Origin: SZUA-430 sp046153995
Lineage (GTDB): Bacteria > Pseudomonadota > Alphaproteobacteria > Micropepsales > Micropepsaceae
Length of the DNA: 31,220 nucleotides
Assembly (NCBI GenBank): GCA_046153995.1
Contig: JBJXEH010000090.1
Coordinates: 1 to 31,220, forward strand
Reading direction: 5' to 3'
Below the pieces are notes generated by a model that saw only the letters and a list, made by a program, of their open reading frames with translations, was not told the DNA's origin and ran no database searches. The position numbers and the translations under genes were made by a program. Shown here piece after piece: positions 23,203 to 31,220 of the stretch. Every line of letters starts with the position of its first letter. Positions within the stretch are counted from its first letter, which is position 1.

Positions 23203-23474
23203 TGGACATTGTTTGGGCGTCGGACGCTTGGGACGACTATCTCCACTGGCAAAGGGAGAAGCCGGACCTGGCAGAGAAGATCAACGAGTTGATCAAAGAC
23301 ATCCGGCGAAAACCGTTTGAGGGCCTAGGTAAGCCGGAGCCGTTGAAAGGTAAGCTCGCGGGTTGGTGGTCGCGGCGCGTCAATTCCGAACACCGGCTGG
23401 TGTACAAAGTTGAGGGGAAACGGGGCGAAGACCAGAAGCTCTCGATAGCGGCCTGCCGCTACCACTATGAGTGA
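23202..23474 (+). CDS. yoeB: YoeB-type toxin (ribosome-dependent mRNA interferase)
   Basis: A 90-residue RelE-fold toxin that cuts mRNA at the ribosomal A site and halts translation when free of YefM. Residues that match the catalytic set of YoeB are present: Glu46, Arg65 (EHRLVYKV), His88 and Tyr89 (CRYHYE). The length and the WWSRRVNSEHRLVY motif are as in the family. It starts inside the yefM stop (TAATG), so the two are coupled. The module sits just after glpK and before an aldolase gene. Confidence 0.94.
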   Translation: MDIVWASDAWDDYLHWQREKPDLAEKINELIKDIRRKPFEGLGKPEPLKGKLAGWWSRRVNSEHRLVYKVEGKRGEDQKLSIAACRYHYE

Positions 23475-23543
23475 AACTGACTGATTTGACACCCAAAGGC
23501 GACGGGGCCAATCTCAACCCAAACCCGCATTTGGAGGCCGCCC

Positions 23544-24323
23544 ATGTCCGCCGCATTACACGCTGTTCCGTCCGTTCGCGACAAAGTCTCGAAAGAGGAA
23601 TGGCAAATCCGCACCGACCTAGCCGCGACCTATCGCTTGGTCGCCCACCACGGTTGGGCAGACATGATCTTCACGCACATCTCCGCACGCGTGCCCGGAC
23701 CCGAGCATCACTTCCTCATCAACCCGTACGGTATGACCTTCGACGAGATCACCGCCTCCAGCCTTGTGAAGATCGACGTCGACGGCAACAAGGTGATGGA
23801 CAGCCCCTATCCCGTGAACCCGGCAGGCTTCACGATCCACTCGGCGATCCACATGGCCCGCGAAGACGCGCAAGCCGTCATCCATGTGCACACGGCCGAC
23901 GGCGTTGCCGTCTCGTGCCAAGCACACGGCCTCCTGCCGATCAGCCAGCACGCCATGCTCGTCCACGGGGACGTCGCCTATCACGACTATGAAGGGGTCG
24001 CGCTCAATCACGATGAGCGTCCGCGGCTGGTGAACGACCTCGGCACGAAGCACCTTTTCATTCTGCGCAATCACGGCACCCTGACGGTCGGCAGAACCTG
24101 CGCTGACGCCTTTCTGCGCCTCTACAATCTGGAGCGTGCCTGCACGATCCAAGTGAAGGCGCTGGCGGGCGGCACGAAAATCAATCAGCCGAACGAAGGC
24201 GTTTCGGACGTCGTCACGGGCCAGGTTTCCGGTATGAACGAAAGCAGCGCCTTTGCCGACAAGTTGGTGTGGCCGGCCATGCTCCGCCTGCTCGACCGCA
24301 AAGATCCCAGCTACCGCAACTAA
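23544..24323 (+). CDS. Class II aldolase/adducin family protein
   Basis: A 259-residue protein of the class II aldolase fold. The zinc-ligand residues appear as His114 and His116 (VIHVHTADG) and His177 (LRNHGTLTVG). The N-terminal part has WADMIFTHISARVP and LINPYGMTFDEI. Members include fuculose-phosphate aldolase, ribulose-phosphate epimerase-type proteins and many uncharacterised enzymes; the substrate cannot be chosen. A GGAGG site precedes the ATG. The oxidoreductase gene follows after 10 bases, so the two form an operon of unknown pathway. Confidence 0.9.
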   Translation: MSAALHAVPSVRDKVSKEEWQIRTDLAATYRLVAHHGWADMIFTHISARVPGPEHHFLINPYGMTFDEITASSLVKIDVDGNKVMDSPYPVNPAGFTIHSAIHMAREDAQAVIHVHTADGVAVSCQAHGLLPISQHAMLVHGDVAYHDYEGVALNHDERPRLVNDLGTKHLFILRNHGTLTVGRTCADAFLRLYNLERACTIQVKALAGGTKINQPNEGVSDVVTGQVSGMNESSAFADKLVWPAMLRLLDRKDPSYRN

Positions 24324-24333
24324 GGCAACAACG

Positions 24334-26646
24334 ATGAAGTTTGGTTCAGGTCAGCCGGTCCCCCGGCTCGAAGACGATCGTCTCATCACGGGCAAAGGCC
24401 AGTTCACCGACGACCTAACGCTGCCCGGCGCCGCACACATGGTGCTTCTGCGCTCGCCCCACGCGCACGCGAAGCTGCGCGAGGTCGATACGTTGCACGC
24501 CAAAAGCGCACCAGGCGTCATTGGCGTCTTTACGAACAAGGACCTCGCAGCCGTAGGTATCAAGCCGCTGCCCTGCGTCGCCATCATGCCGAACCGCGAC
24601 GGCTCGCCGATGTTCATTCCCGAACGCCACGCGTTGGCGAAAGACCGTGTCGCGCACCTCGGCGAACCGGTCGCAATGGTCGTCGCAGAAACCGCGGCCC
24701 AAGCGCGCGACGCAGCGGAGATGATCAACGCCTACTACGACGAACTCCCAGCCGTCGTTGACACGGTCGCCGCGCTGACCGCAGCCCCCATCCATCCCGG
24801 CACGAAGTCGAACGTCGCGCTCGACCACGAACTTGGCGACAAAGCCGCAACCGACGCCGCGTTCGCCAACGCCGCGCATGTCACCAGCTTGAAGCTCGTC
24901 AACCAACGCGTTGTCGTCAATGCAATGGAGCCGCGCGCCTGTATGGGCGCCTACGAAAAAGCGACCGGCAAATACACGCTCTACACCGGCAGCCAAGGCG
25001 TACACGGCATGCGCGCCGCGATCGCGAAATTCATCCTTGGTATCGAGAACGAGAAGCTGCGCGTCATCACCAAAGACGTCGGCGGCGGCTTCGGCATGAA
25101 GTCGTTCATCTACCACGAGTACCCGCTGGTGCTGTTCGCCGCAAAGCAACTCGGCCGCCCGGTCAAATGGGTCTCCGAACGCACAGAGGCCTTCCTCTCC
25201 GACACGCAAGGCCGCGATCACGTCACCGAAACGGCCATCGCGCTCGACAAAGATCACCGCATCACCGCCATCCGTACGATCACGACGGCCGCGATGGGCG
25301 GCTACCTCTCGCACTTCGCACCGTTCGTGCCCACGATGGCCGCGCCCGGCATGCAGGTCGGCGTCTACGCGATCCCCGCGTTCTACACGGCGACGAAGTG
25401 CGTGTTCACAAACACGGTGCCGGTCGACGCCTATCGCGGCGCAGGCCGCCCGGAAGCCGCCTACGTGATCGAACGTCTGCTTGATCTCGCCGCAGCCGAA
25501 CTGAAAGTCGACGCAACTGAGCTGCGCCGCAAGAACTTCATCCAACCGTCGCAGATGCCCTACACGTTCCCGTCCAAGAACGTGCTCGACAGCGGCGAGT
25601 TCGCGCGCAACATGGACGACGCCATCAAGCTCGCCGATTGGCAAGGCTTCGAAGGCCGCGCCGCCGCAGCCAAGGCGCGTGGCAAACGCGCGGGAATCGG
25701 CATGGCCTACTACGTCGAGAAAACCGCAGGCGGCTTCGAGATGGCGCACATCGAAGTGCGCGCCGACGGCGAGATCCGCGTCATCGCGGGTACGCAGTCG
25801 AATGGCCAAGGCCACGAAACCGCCTACGCCCAACTTGTGGCCGAACGGCTGCAAGTTCCCATCGAAATCGTGAAAGTCACCTCCGGCGACACCGACGCAA
25901 TCAAAGCGGGCGGCGGCACCGGCGGCTCGCGCTCGCTGACGATGGCGGGTGGCGCCATCGGCGTCGCGGTGAAAGACATCGTCGAGAAGGGCAAAGCAAT
26001 CGCCTCGAACGAACTCGAAGCAGCCGCAAGCGACATCGAATACGCCGACGCAAAGTTTCGCATCGCGGGCACCGACCGCAGCCTCGGCCTGTTCGAAGTC
26101 GCCCGCATCGCGAAAACGCAAGCGAACATCGAAGACGTCGAAGGCATCGCTGCCGACGGCGAGTTCAAGAACGCGTCGAACACCTGGCCAAACGGCTGCC
26201 ACATCTGCGAAGTCGAGATCGACCCCGAAACCGGCACGACCGACATCACCCGCTACACGATCGTCGACGATTTCGGAAAGATCGTGAACCCGCTGCTCGT
26301 CGCAGGTCAGGTTCATGGCGGCGTCGTGCAAGGCCTCGGCCAAGCGATGGGCGAGATCGCCGTCTACGACAACGAGAGCGGCCAGCTCGTCACCGGCTCG
26401 TTCATGGACTACTGGATGCCGCGCGCCGACAACTTCCCGATGATGACGTTCAAAACGAACGAAATTCCCTGCAAAACGAACCCGATCGGCGTCAAAGGCT
26501 GCGGCGAAGCCGGAACCGTGGGCGCAGCGCCCGCGCTCGTGAACGCAGTCGTCAACGCACTGAAACCCTACGGAGTCACACACGTGGACATGCCGCTGAC
26601 ACCACTGAAGATTTGGGAGATCACCAACGGTCGGACCGCTGCCTAA
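24334..26646 (+). CDS. Xanthine dehydrogenase family molybdopterin-binding large subunit
   Basis: A 770-residue protein with the aldehyde oxidase/xanthine dehydrogenase a/b hammerhead domain first (PVPRLEDDRLITGKGQF) and the molybdopterin-binding part after about residue 170. The motifs are VGGGFGMK, AYRGAGRPEA from residue 366 and GCGEAGTVGA with the catalytic Glu725. The AYRGAGR form, not AYRCSFR, argues against a true carbon monoxide dehydrogenase. The enzyme would hydroxylate an organic substrate using the molybdenum cofactor. The usual small Fe-S and FAD subunit genes are absent from the window. The start ATG at 24334 has AAGG upstream; the frame is open from 24253. Confidence 0.9.
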   Translation: MKFGSGQPVPRLEDDRLITGKGQFTDDLTLPGAAHMVLLRSPHAHAKLREVDTLHAKSAPGVIGVFTNKDLAAVGIKPLPCVAIMPNRDGSPMFIPERHALAKDRVAHLGEPVAMVVAETAAQARDAAEMINAYYDELPAVVDTVAALTAAPIHPGTKSNVALDHELGDKAATDAAFANAAHVTSLKLVNQRVVVNAMEPRACMGAYEKATGKYTLYTGSQGVHGMRAAIAKFILGIENEKLRVITKDVGGGFGMKSFIYHEYPLVLFAAKQLGRPVKWVSERTEAFLSDTQGRDHVTETAIALDKDHRITAIRTITTAAMGGYLSHFAPFVPTMAAPGMQVGVYAIPAFYTATKCVFTNTVPVDAYRGAGRPEAAYVIERLLDLAAAELKVDATELRRKNFIQPSQMPYTFPSKNVLDSGEFARNMDDAIKLADWQGFEGRAAAAKARGKRAGIGMAYYVEKTAGGFEMAHIEVRADGEIRVIAGTQSNGQGHETAYAQLVAERLQVPIEIVKVTSGDTDAIKAGGGTGGSRSLTMAGGAIGVAVKDIVEKGKAIASNELEAAASDIEYADAKFRIAGTDRSLGLFEVARIAKTQANIEDVEGIAADGEFKNASNTWPNGCHICEVEIDPETGTTDITRYTIVDDFGKIVNPLLVAGQVHGGVVQGLGQAMGEIAVYDNESGQLVTGSFMDYWMPRADNFPMMTFKTNEIPCKTNPIGVKGCGEAGTVGAAPALVNAVVNALKPYGVTHVDMPLTPLKIWEITNGRTAA

Positions 26647-26650
26647 GCCA

Positions 26651-26936
26651 TCAACGCCTGCGCTCGCGTGAATGCCAGATGCGGAGCACGACAACGGCTC
26701 CAGCGATTTCATCGACGCGATAGCGCACGACGTAGGCACCCTTTCCGAACTTCACGATGAGCTCACGGAAGTTCCGGCCGATCGGGCGGCCCTTACCGGA
26801 TTCAAGCCGGAGCGAAAGCGCAGCTTCGTAGATGGTGTCTATCGCGCGATCCGCTGCCTTCGGATTCTTCGTAGACAGGAACGCGTGCAGCCGGTCGAGA
26901 TCGTCCCGGGCGCGTGCCGACTATCCGAAACTTCAC
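26651..26936 (-). pseudogene. ParE-type toxin gene, frameshifted
   Basis: The expected toxin starts at a GTG (26936-26934) overlapping the parD stop, with MKFRIVGTRP read in that frame. The body continues in another frame as DDLDRLHAFLSTKNPKAADR, then a segment ending VVLRIWHSRERRR and a TGA at 26653-26651. The two frames differ by one base. Removing one base near the CCCGGG run (26905-26910) would join them into about 94 residues, the usual ParE size, ending with the RIWHSRE motif of the family. Either the toxin is inactivated or the sequence has a single-base error. ParE poisons DNA gyrase. Confidence 0.8.
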
Positions 26937-27193
26937 GAGCCCAGCGTCGCCTTGTTACGTGCTTTCATTGCTTGCACGGCGGAATAGAATTCCGCCTCGT
27001 CTAGCGCCTCGCCCGTCCGCTCGTACTCCGCCCAACGCTCCAGCTCGACCGCCAAGTCATCGGTACCGGCGATCAGGTCTTCCACGGCAGCCGTGACAAT
27101 CTCTGCCGGAGATTTTTTTGTTTCCTCGGCCAAGCGGGCAACCGCAGCGTCGAGCGCAGCGGAAAATTCAATCGTTCGGACAACCTTGTTCAT
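26933..27193 (-). CDS. ParD-like ribbon-helix-helix antitoxin
   Basis: An 86-residue protein beginning MNKVVRTIEFSAALDAAVAR, with a ribbon-helix-helix DNA-binding N-terminus and an acidic C-terminus (ALDEAEFYSAVQAMKARN) that would bind a ParE toxin. ParD represses its own operon and neutralises ParE. The stop overlaps the GTG start of the frameshifted toxin gene. A good candidate for a still intact antitoxin after loss of its partner. Confidence 0.8.
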   Translation of the reverse strand: MNKVVRTIEFSAALDAAVARLAEETKKSPAEIVTAAVEDLIAGTDDLAVELERWAEYERTGEALDEAEFYSAVQAMKARNKATLGS

Positions 27194-27243
27194 CTTCGCA
27201 ACTATGGCACGCGGCGCAAAAAACGTCGAGGGCCATCACTCTC

Positions 27244-27558
27244 CTATAGGCTCTCCGGCGCCAACGTCACCTGAAGCCCCTCAAGCTCCACCGTCATCTT
27301 GATCTGGCACGAGAGCCGCGAGTTCTCCCGCACGGCCACGCCGAAGTCGAGCATGTCGACTTCCTGCTGCTGCGCGGCGGGCAACCGGCCGGTCCAGGCC
27401 TCGTCGACATAGACGTGGCACGTCGCACACGCACACGCACCGCCGCACTCGGCGGATAATGGAAGGTTCGCGTCGCGGATAACCTCCATCGCGCTCCAAT
27501 CGTCGCGCGCTTGAATCTCGTGCACCTTGCCGGTGCGGTCGGTCACGATCAGTTTCAT
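27244..27558 (-). CDS. [2Fe-2S] ferredoxin, adrenodoxin type
   Basis: A 104-residue ferredoxin with the Cys38, Cys44, Cys47 and Cys84 ligands of the adrenodoxin-type cluster (ECGGACACATCHVY and LSCQI). It should pass electrons to a cytochrome P450 or another oxygenase-type acceptor, or support Fe-S assembly. The open frame runs upstream to 27636, but the ATG at 27558 overlaps the reductase stop by one base and gives the family start MKLIVTDRTGKV. The reductase upstream is its likely electron donor. The adjacent ParD gene follows on the same strand after 50 bases. Confidence 0.9.
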   Translation of the reverse strand: MKLIVTDRTGKVHEIQARDDWSAMEVIRDANLPLSAECGGACACATCHVYVDEAWTGRLPAAQQQEVDMLDFGVAVRENSRLSCQIKMTVELEGLQVTLAPESL

Positions 27559-28604
27559 CAAGCGACGCCCAACTTCTTTTGCAGACTTGAGGATGAGGTC
27601 GTGTACTGGAAGCGGAGCTTCTCGTCCGGCTTGCAATAGCGGAACGCTTGCTGCGCCATCAAGGCACCTTCGTGAAAGCCTGACAAAATAAGCTTCAGCT
27701 TTCCCGGATAAGTGTTTATGTCGCCGATCGCGAACAACCCCGGCGTTTTCGTTTCGAACTTTTCGGTTTCGACCGGAATCAGATTCTCATGGAGATTGAT
27801 GCCGAAGTTCGCGACCGGCCCGAGCTTCATCGTGAGCCCGAAAAACGGCAGAAGCATTTCCGCCGGCACCTGGTAGTCGCCCTTTTCCTTGGTGTTCAAC
27901 GTCAGCGAAGACAACTGCCCGTTCGCGCCGTTCAACCCTTTGATGTTCGCGACCTGAAACTCCATCTTGCCCTCGGCGACCAGCGCCCGCATCTTGTTCA
28001 CGCTGTCCGGCGCCGCGCGGAACCCGTCGCGGTGATGGACGAGGACCAGCTTCTTCGCGATCGGTTGCAGGTTCAGCGTCCAGTCGAGCGCCGAGTCCCC
28101 GCCGCCCGCAATCACGACAACCTTGTCGCGGAACCGCTCCATCTTGCGCACGGCATAGAACACCGACGTGTTCTCATAGCCTTCTATCCCCGGGATCGGG
28201 GGCTTCTTCGGCGTGAAGCTTCCGCCGCCCGCCGCAATCACGACGACCCGCGCCTCAATCTGCGTCCCCGCATCGGTCGTGATCCGCCAACCGTCGCCAA
28301 CCTTCTCAAGCGACTCCGCCATCTGCGAAAAGTGAAACGTCGCGCCGAACGGCTTGATCTGATCCATCAGCCGGTCGGTGAGCCCTTGCCCCGTGACCTC
28401 CACCAAACCCGGAATGTCGTATATCGGCTTCTCCGGATAGAGCTCCGTGCACTGCCCGCCCGGCCGGTCGAGGATGTCGATCAGGTGCGCCCTAAGATCG
28501 AGCAACCCAAGCTCGAACACGGCGAACAGGCCGATCGGCCCCGCCCCAATGATCACGACATCCGTCTTGTGCTGCCCGCCCGGCTGGGCGACGTTCGTTG
28601 TCAT
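27558..28604 (-). CDS. Thioredoxin-reductase-like ferredoxin--NADP+ reductase
   Basis: A 348-residue flavoprotein. The FAD-binding GxGxxG motif is VVIIGAGPIGLF near residue 16, and the NADPH-binding one is VVVIAGGGDSALDW. The C-terminal GLFAIGDINTYPGK is typical of this group. It lacks the CxxC pair of true thioredoxin reductase, as expected for YumC-type ferredoxin reductases. It moves electrons between NADPH and ferredoxin. The ferredoxin gene downstream is coupled by a one-base stop/start overlap, so the two form a complete electron-transfer pair. The electron acceptor is not in the window. Confidence 0.93.
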   Translation of the reverse strand: MTTNVAQPGGQHKTDVVIIGAGPIGLFAVFELGLLDLRAHLIDILDRPGGQCTELYPEKPIYDIPGLVEVTGQGLTDRLMDQIKPFGATFHFSQMAESLEKVGDGWRITTDAGTQIEARVVVIAAGGGSFTPKKPPIPGIEGYENTSVFYAVRKMERFRDKVVVIAGGGDSALDWTLNLQPIAKKLVLVHHRDGFRAAPDSVNKMRALVAEGKMEFQVANIKGLNGANGQLSSLTLNTKEKGDYQVPAEMLLPFFGLTMKLGPVANFGINLHENLIPVETEKFETKTPGLFAIGDINTYPGKLKLILSGFHEGALMAQQAFRYCKPDEKLRFQYTTSSSSLQKKLGVA

Positions 28605-28785
28605 TTCACGACCATTTTCGATATTTGAAAATTAATGCAACCGTACATGTAGAAATAGGGCCGCGCCACCGAAACTTCAATCAACAGCCCCGCACTTTTG
28701 CGCGTCCGGATGACACGTGGCGGACGGTGCCTGCCACTGCCATATCCCAAGCGTCGGCGGAAGACCCTGAACGAGGACGAACCAC

Positions 28786-29142
28786 ATGCCAGCCCCCTGG
28801 CCTGACCTGCAAGGCGCGCCCGCCGCCGACTGCCAAACGATGACCGACATCCGCCGCGAGATCGACCGCGTCGACCGCGCGCTCGTGCGGATGCTCGCCG
28901 AACGGCTGACCTATATCGAGCGCGCCGGCCACATCAAGCAGGACCGCGCGGCAGTCCGCGACGAAGCCCGCATCGCCGACGTGCTCGCCAAGGTGAAAGC
29001 CGCCTGCGAGCACGAAGGCCTTCCCGCCACGATCGCCGAACCCGTCTGGCGCCGCCTCATGGACGGCTGCATCGCCCACGAGTTCGAGGTGTTTGACGAG
29101 GTGAAAGACGCCCGGCCGCGAGCTAAGCTCGCGGCGCAATGA
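28786..29142 (+). CDS. Chorismate mutase family protein (AroQ type)
   Basis: A 118-residue AroQ-fold helical protein: RREIDRVDRALVRMLAERL at residues 23-41, then Lys51 in IKQDRAAVRDEAR, matching the catalytic Arg/Lys layout of chorismate mutases (PchB or AroQ group). The enzyme turns chorismate into prephenate, or in PchB-type homologues isochorismate into salicylate. Without further residues I cannot choose. A GAGGA site precedes the ATG. The sulfatase start overlaps its stop by four bases (ATGA), so an unusual joint operon is implied. Confidence 0.85.
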   Translation: MPAPWPDLQGAPAADCQTMTDIRREIDRVDRALVRMLAERLTYIERAGHIKQDRAAVRDEARIADVLAKVKAACEHEGLPATIAEPVWRRLMDGCIAHEFEVFDEVKDARPRAKLAAQ

Positions 29143-30662
29143 AGCCACGAAACATCCTCTTCATAACCGCCGACCAATGGCGGGGCGAGTGCCTATCCGC
29201 GTTGAACCATCCGGTGGTGAAGACGCCGAACCTCGATGCACTCGCGCGCGAAAGCACGTTGTTCGCGCGGCATTTCTCGAACACCTCCCCCTGTTCGCCG
29301 TCGCGCGCGACGCTGCACACCGGGCTCTATCAGCACAATCATCGCGTGACGATGAACGGCACGCCGCTCGACCGGCGCCACACGAACTGGGCCCTCGAAG
29401 CACGCAAGCTGGGCTACGACCCCGCGCTCATCGGCTACACGGATCAAACCGTCGATCCGCGCGACGCCGCGCCGGACGATCCGCGCCTCCAAACCTACGA
29501 AGGCATCTTGCCGGGTCTCACCGATTTCGCGGCGACCAGCATGGATTTCCCGAACGAGTGGGCGAAGTTTCTCCGTGCCCGCGGCTACGAGATGCCGCCT
29601 GAAGAACGTCACATCATCTGGTCGCGCGAGAGCGGCGCCGACTACGAAGACGGCGCGCCGCACCCAAAACCCTGGATCGTGAAGGCCGAGCACAACGATA
29701 CAACTTGGCACGTCGACCAAGCGATCGACTACGTGAGCCAGCACCGCAGCGAACCGTGGATACTCCACCTCTCGCTCTTGCGTCCGCATCCGCCGTGGAT
29801 CGCGTCGGAACCGTGGAACCGCCTCTACGACCCCGAAGCGCTGCCGCCGCCGAGCCGCCGCGAAACGCGCGAGGACGAAGCGGCACAGCACCCCTGGCTT
29901 AGCCACCAACTAAAGCACCCGCTCTATCAAGCGCCTGACGACACCCGAAAACTGAACCGGATGCGCGCCGTCTATTTCGCGATGATGAGCGAGGTAGACG
30001 ACAACCTCGGCCGCCTGTTCGAACACCTGAAACACGAGCGTCTCTGGGACGACACACTGATCGTCTTCACCAGCGATCACGGCGAGCAACTCGGCGACCA
30101 CTGGCTGCTCGGCAAAGCGAGCTACTTCGACGCGACCTACGCCGTCCCGTTGATCGTCCGCGATCCTCGCCCGTCCGCCGATCGCACCCGCGGTACTGCC
30201 TTGCACGCGTTCACCGAACACGTCGACATTTTGCCAACGCTACTCGGCGCCATCGGCGCAGCGATCCCGCCACAATGCGACGGCCGTTCGCTGCTACCGT
30301 TTGTCGAAGGCCTCTCGCCCGCGTGGCGCACAGATGCGCATTTCGAATTCGACTTCCGCGACGCAAGCTTCGACGGCGCGGAACAGGCACTGGGCCTCAC
30401 ACTCCACCAATGCAATTTCAGCGTCATCCGCGGCGAGCGCTTCAAGTACGTCCACTTTGCAAACCTTCCGCCGCTGCTGTTCGATCTCGAGCGCGACCCG
30501 CACGAATTCACGAATCTCGCGAACACCACCGACTACGCAAAAGTCACGCTGGCCTGCGCCCAGCAACTCATGTCCTGGCGCCAAGCGCACGAAGATCAAA
30601 CGCTGACCCACCTAATGGCGACCGGCAAAGGCATGGTCAGCCGCCCAAGCCCGCGCTTCTGA
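29139..30662 (+). CDS. Sulfatase family hydrolase (alkaline phosphatase superfamily)
   Basis: A 507-residue protein. The motif CSPSRATLHTG carries Cys52, the residue converted to formylglycine in sulfatases. Metal ligands include Asp12 (TADQWRGE) and Asp313 and His314 (TSDHGEQLGDH). The DQWRGE start and lack of a signal peptide resemble cytosolic phosphonate monoester hydrolases and arylsulfatases such as RlPMH, so either phosphonate/phosphodiester or sulfate ester hydrolysis is possible. It needs a formylglycine-generating enzyme, which is not in the window. Its start overlaps the chorismate mutase stop, and its stop overlaps the cupin start, so the three are translated together. Confidence 0.9.
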   Translation: MKPRNILFITADQWRGECLSALNHPVVKTPNLDALARESTLFARHFSNTSPCSPSRATLHTGLYQHNHRVTMNGTPLDRRHTNWALEARKLGYDPALIGYTDQTVDPRDAAPDDPRLQTYEGILPGLTDFAATSMDFPNEWAKFLRARGYEMPPEERHIIWSRESGADYEDGAPHPKPWIVKAEHNDTTWHVDQAIDYVSQHRSEPWILHLSLLRPHPPWIASEPWNRLYDPEALPPPSRRETREDEAAQHPWLSHQLKHPLYQAPDDTRKLNRMRAVYFAMMSEVDDNLGRLFEHLKHERLWDDTLIVFTSDHGEQLGDHWLLGKASYFDATYAVPLIVRDPRPSADRTRGTALHAFTEHVDILPTLLGAIGAAIPPQCDGRSLLPFVEGLSPAWRTDAHFEFDFRDASFDGAEQALGLTLHQCNFSVIRGERFKYVHFANLPPLLFDLERDPHEFTNLANTTDYAKVTLACAQQLMSWRQAHEDQTLTHLMATGKGMVSRPSPRF

Positions 30663-31220
30663 TGGACCTCGAAACCGCGATCACAACCTACGAACGGCGC
30701 GGCTATCGCCTCGACATGGTCATGCCCGCAGACAACCCGCGCGTCGCGGTCGTTTCGAAAGGCGCCGAGATGTTGCATCTCACCGTGTCAGCTGCGGGCG
30801 TTCAAGCGGAACCGTTCACCAGCCTCGGCCATCCCGTCATCCCGCCAAGCACGCAGGAGTTCGTCGTCACCCGCGCGAGTGACGGCGCGTGGGCGAATGG
30901 CCGCGCCGGCATGCAGTACCGCGACCTGATCCCAGGCCGCCTCGGCGGACGCTACATTGCCTCGCACATCCGCATCACGGACGGCGGCCCGGTAGACGAC
31001 TACGTCCACCACCACCGCGTCCGCTTCCAAATGATCTTCGTGCGCAACGGCTGGGTCCGCGTCGTCTACGAAGACACCGGCCAACCATTCGTAATGAACG
31101 AGAACGACTGCGTCCTACAGCCGCCCGGCATCCGCCACCGCGTGCTCGAAGCCTCAAAGGGTCTCGAAGTCATCGAAGTCAGCAGCCCCGCCGAACACGA
31201 AACCTTCCGCGACCACGCAC
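30662..31220 (+). CDS. Cupin domain protein, 3' end outside window
   Basis: At least 186 residues, open to the window edge. It starts at an ATG overlapping the sulfatase stop (TGATG). The first part (MDLETAITTYERRGYRLDMV, then a PADNPRVAVVSKGAEM block) resembles the glyoxalase-like half found before some cupins. The cupin motifs follow: VHHHRVRFQMIFVRNGWVRV (His cluster) and ENDCVLQPPGIRHRVLEA. Cupin proteins bind metal and include dioxygenases, isomerases and storage proteins. The function is unknown. It lies in the chorismate mutase-sulfatase operon. Confidence 0.8.
   Translation, partial: MDLETAITTYERRGYRLDMVMPADNPRVAVVSKGAEMLHLTVSAAGVQAEPFTSLGHPVIPPSTQEFVVTRASDGAWANGRAGMQYRDLIPGRLGGRYIASHIRITDGGPVDDYVHHHRVRFQMIFVRNGWVRVVYEDTGQPFVMNENDCVLQPPGIRHRVLEASKGLEVIEVSSPAEHETFRDHA

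Noticed and set aside
24415..26739. Very long open frame antisense to the molybdopterin large subunit gene
   Set aside because: It lies wholly opposite a gene with clear family motifs and has no recognisable domain; high-GC genes often give long antisense frames.
28614..28632. ATTTTC/GAAAAT inverted repeat upstream of the ferredoxin reductase gene
   Set aside because: AT-rich and only six bases per arm; it may be part of a promoter but cannot be supported further.

Overview
The window is chromosomal DNA from a high-GC alphaproteobacterium. The evidence is a FlbT flagellin regulator, a TPR glycosyltransferase of the FlmG type, an alphaproteobacterial palindromic repeat near 2406, and relatives of helix-turn-helix citrate-synthase proteins, YjbR, MoxR/VWA pairs and thioredoxin-reductase-like ferredoxin reductase. 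Caulobacterales or Hyphomonadales relatives fit best, but the genus cannot be fixed from sequence alone. No rRNA, tRNA, CRISPR array, prophage or insertion sequence is visible. No gene-free stretch exceeds about 210 bases, and many neighbours overlap at start and stop codons.

Layout. 1-5216: a surface-glycan or flagellin-modification block with a truncated SpsF-like cytidylyltransferase, a sulfotransferase, a zinc-ribbon methyltransferase, flbT, an FlmG-like TPR glycosyltransferase and a YjbR protein. 5286-9938: a MoxR AAA ATPase and a VWA protein, normally adjacent partners, here separated by three secreted proteins that look like diverged paralogues. 9935-12798: a helix-turn-helix citrate synthase homologue lacking one catalytic His, with a palindrome at its start, plus a membrane serine hydrolase and a small membrane protein. 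12933-16890: a TetR regulator divergent from a ferredoxin/O-methyltransferase operon with two operator-like repeats between them, two further methyltransferases and a YiiX-like protein with Ser at the nucleophile position. 17029-22867: a degenerate EAL protein, a Nudix hydrolase, DUF1304, moaA-nadK and glpK. 22876-27193: a YefM-YoeB toxin-antitoxin module with a perfect 34-bp operator, a class II aldolase and an orphan molybdopterin hydroxylase large subunit, then a ParDE module whose toxin reading frame is broken. 27244-31220: a [2Fe-2S] ferredoxin with its reductase, then an overlapping chorismate mutase, sulfatase and cupin operon that runs off the window.

The most distinctive signals are the MoxR / three-secreted-paralogue / VWA cassette, the FlbT-FlmG divergent pair, three enzyme homologues with altered catalytic residues (citrate synthase, YiiX, EAL), and a 15-bp perfect hairpin that would bury the ribosome-binding site and start codon of a methyltransferase gene at 16890. 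Four of six convergent gene pairs share or abut their stop codons.
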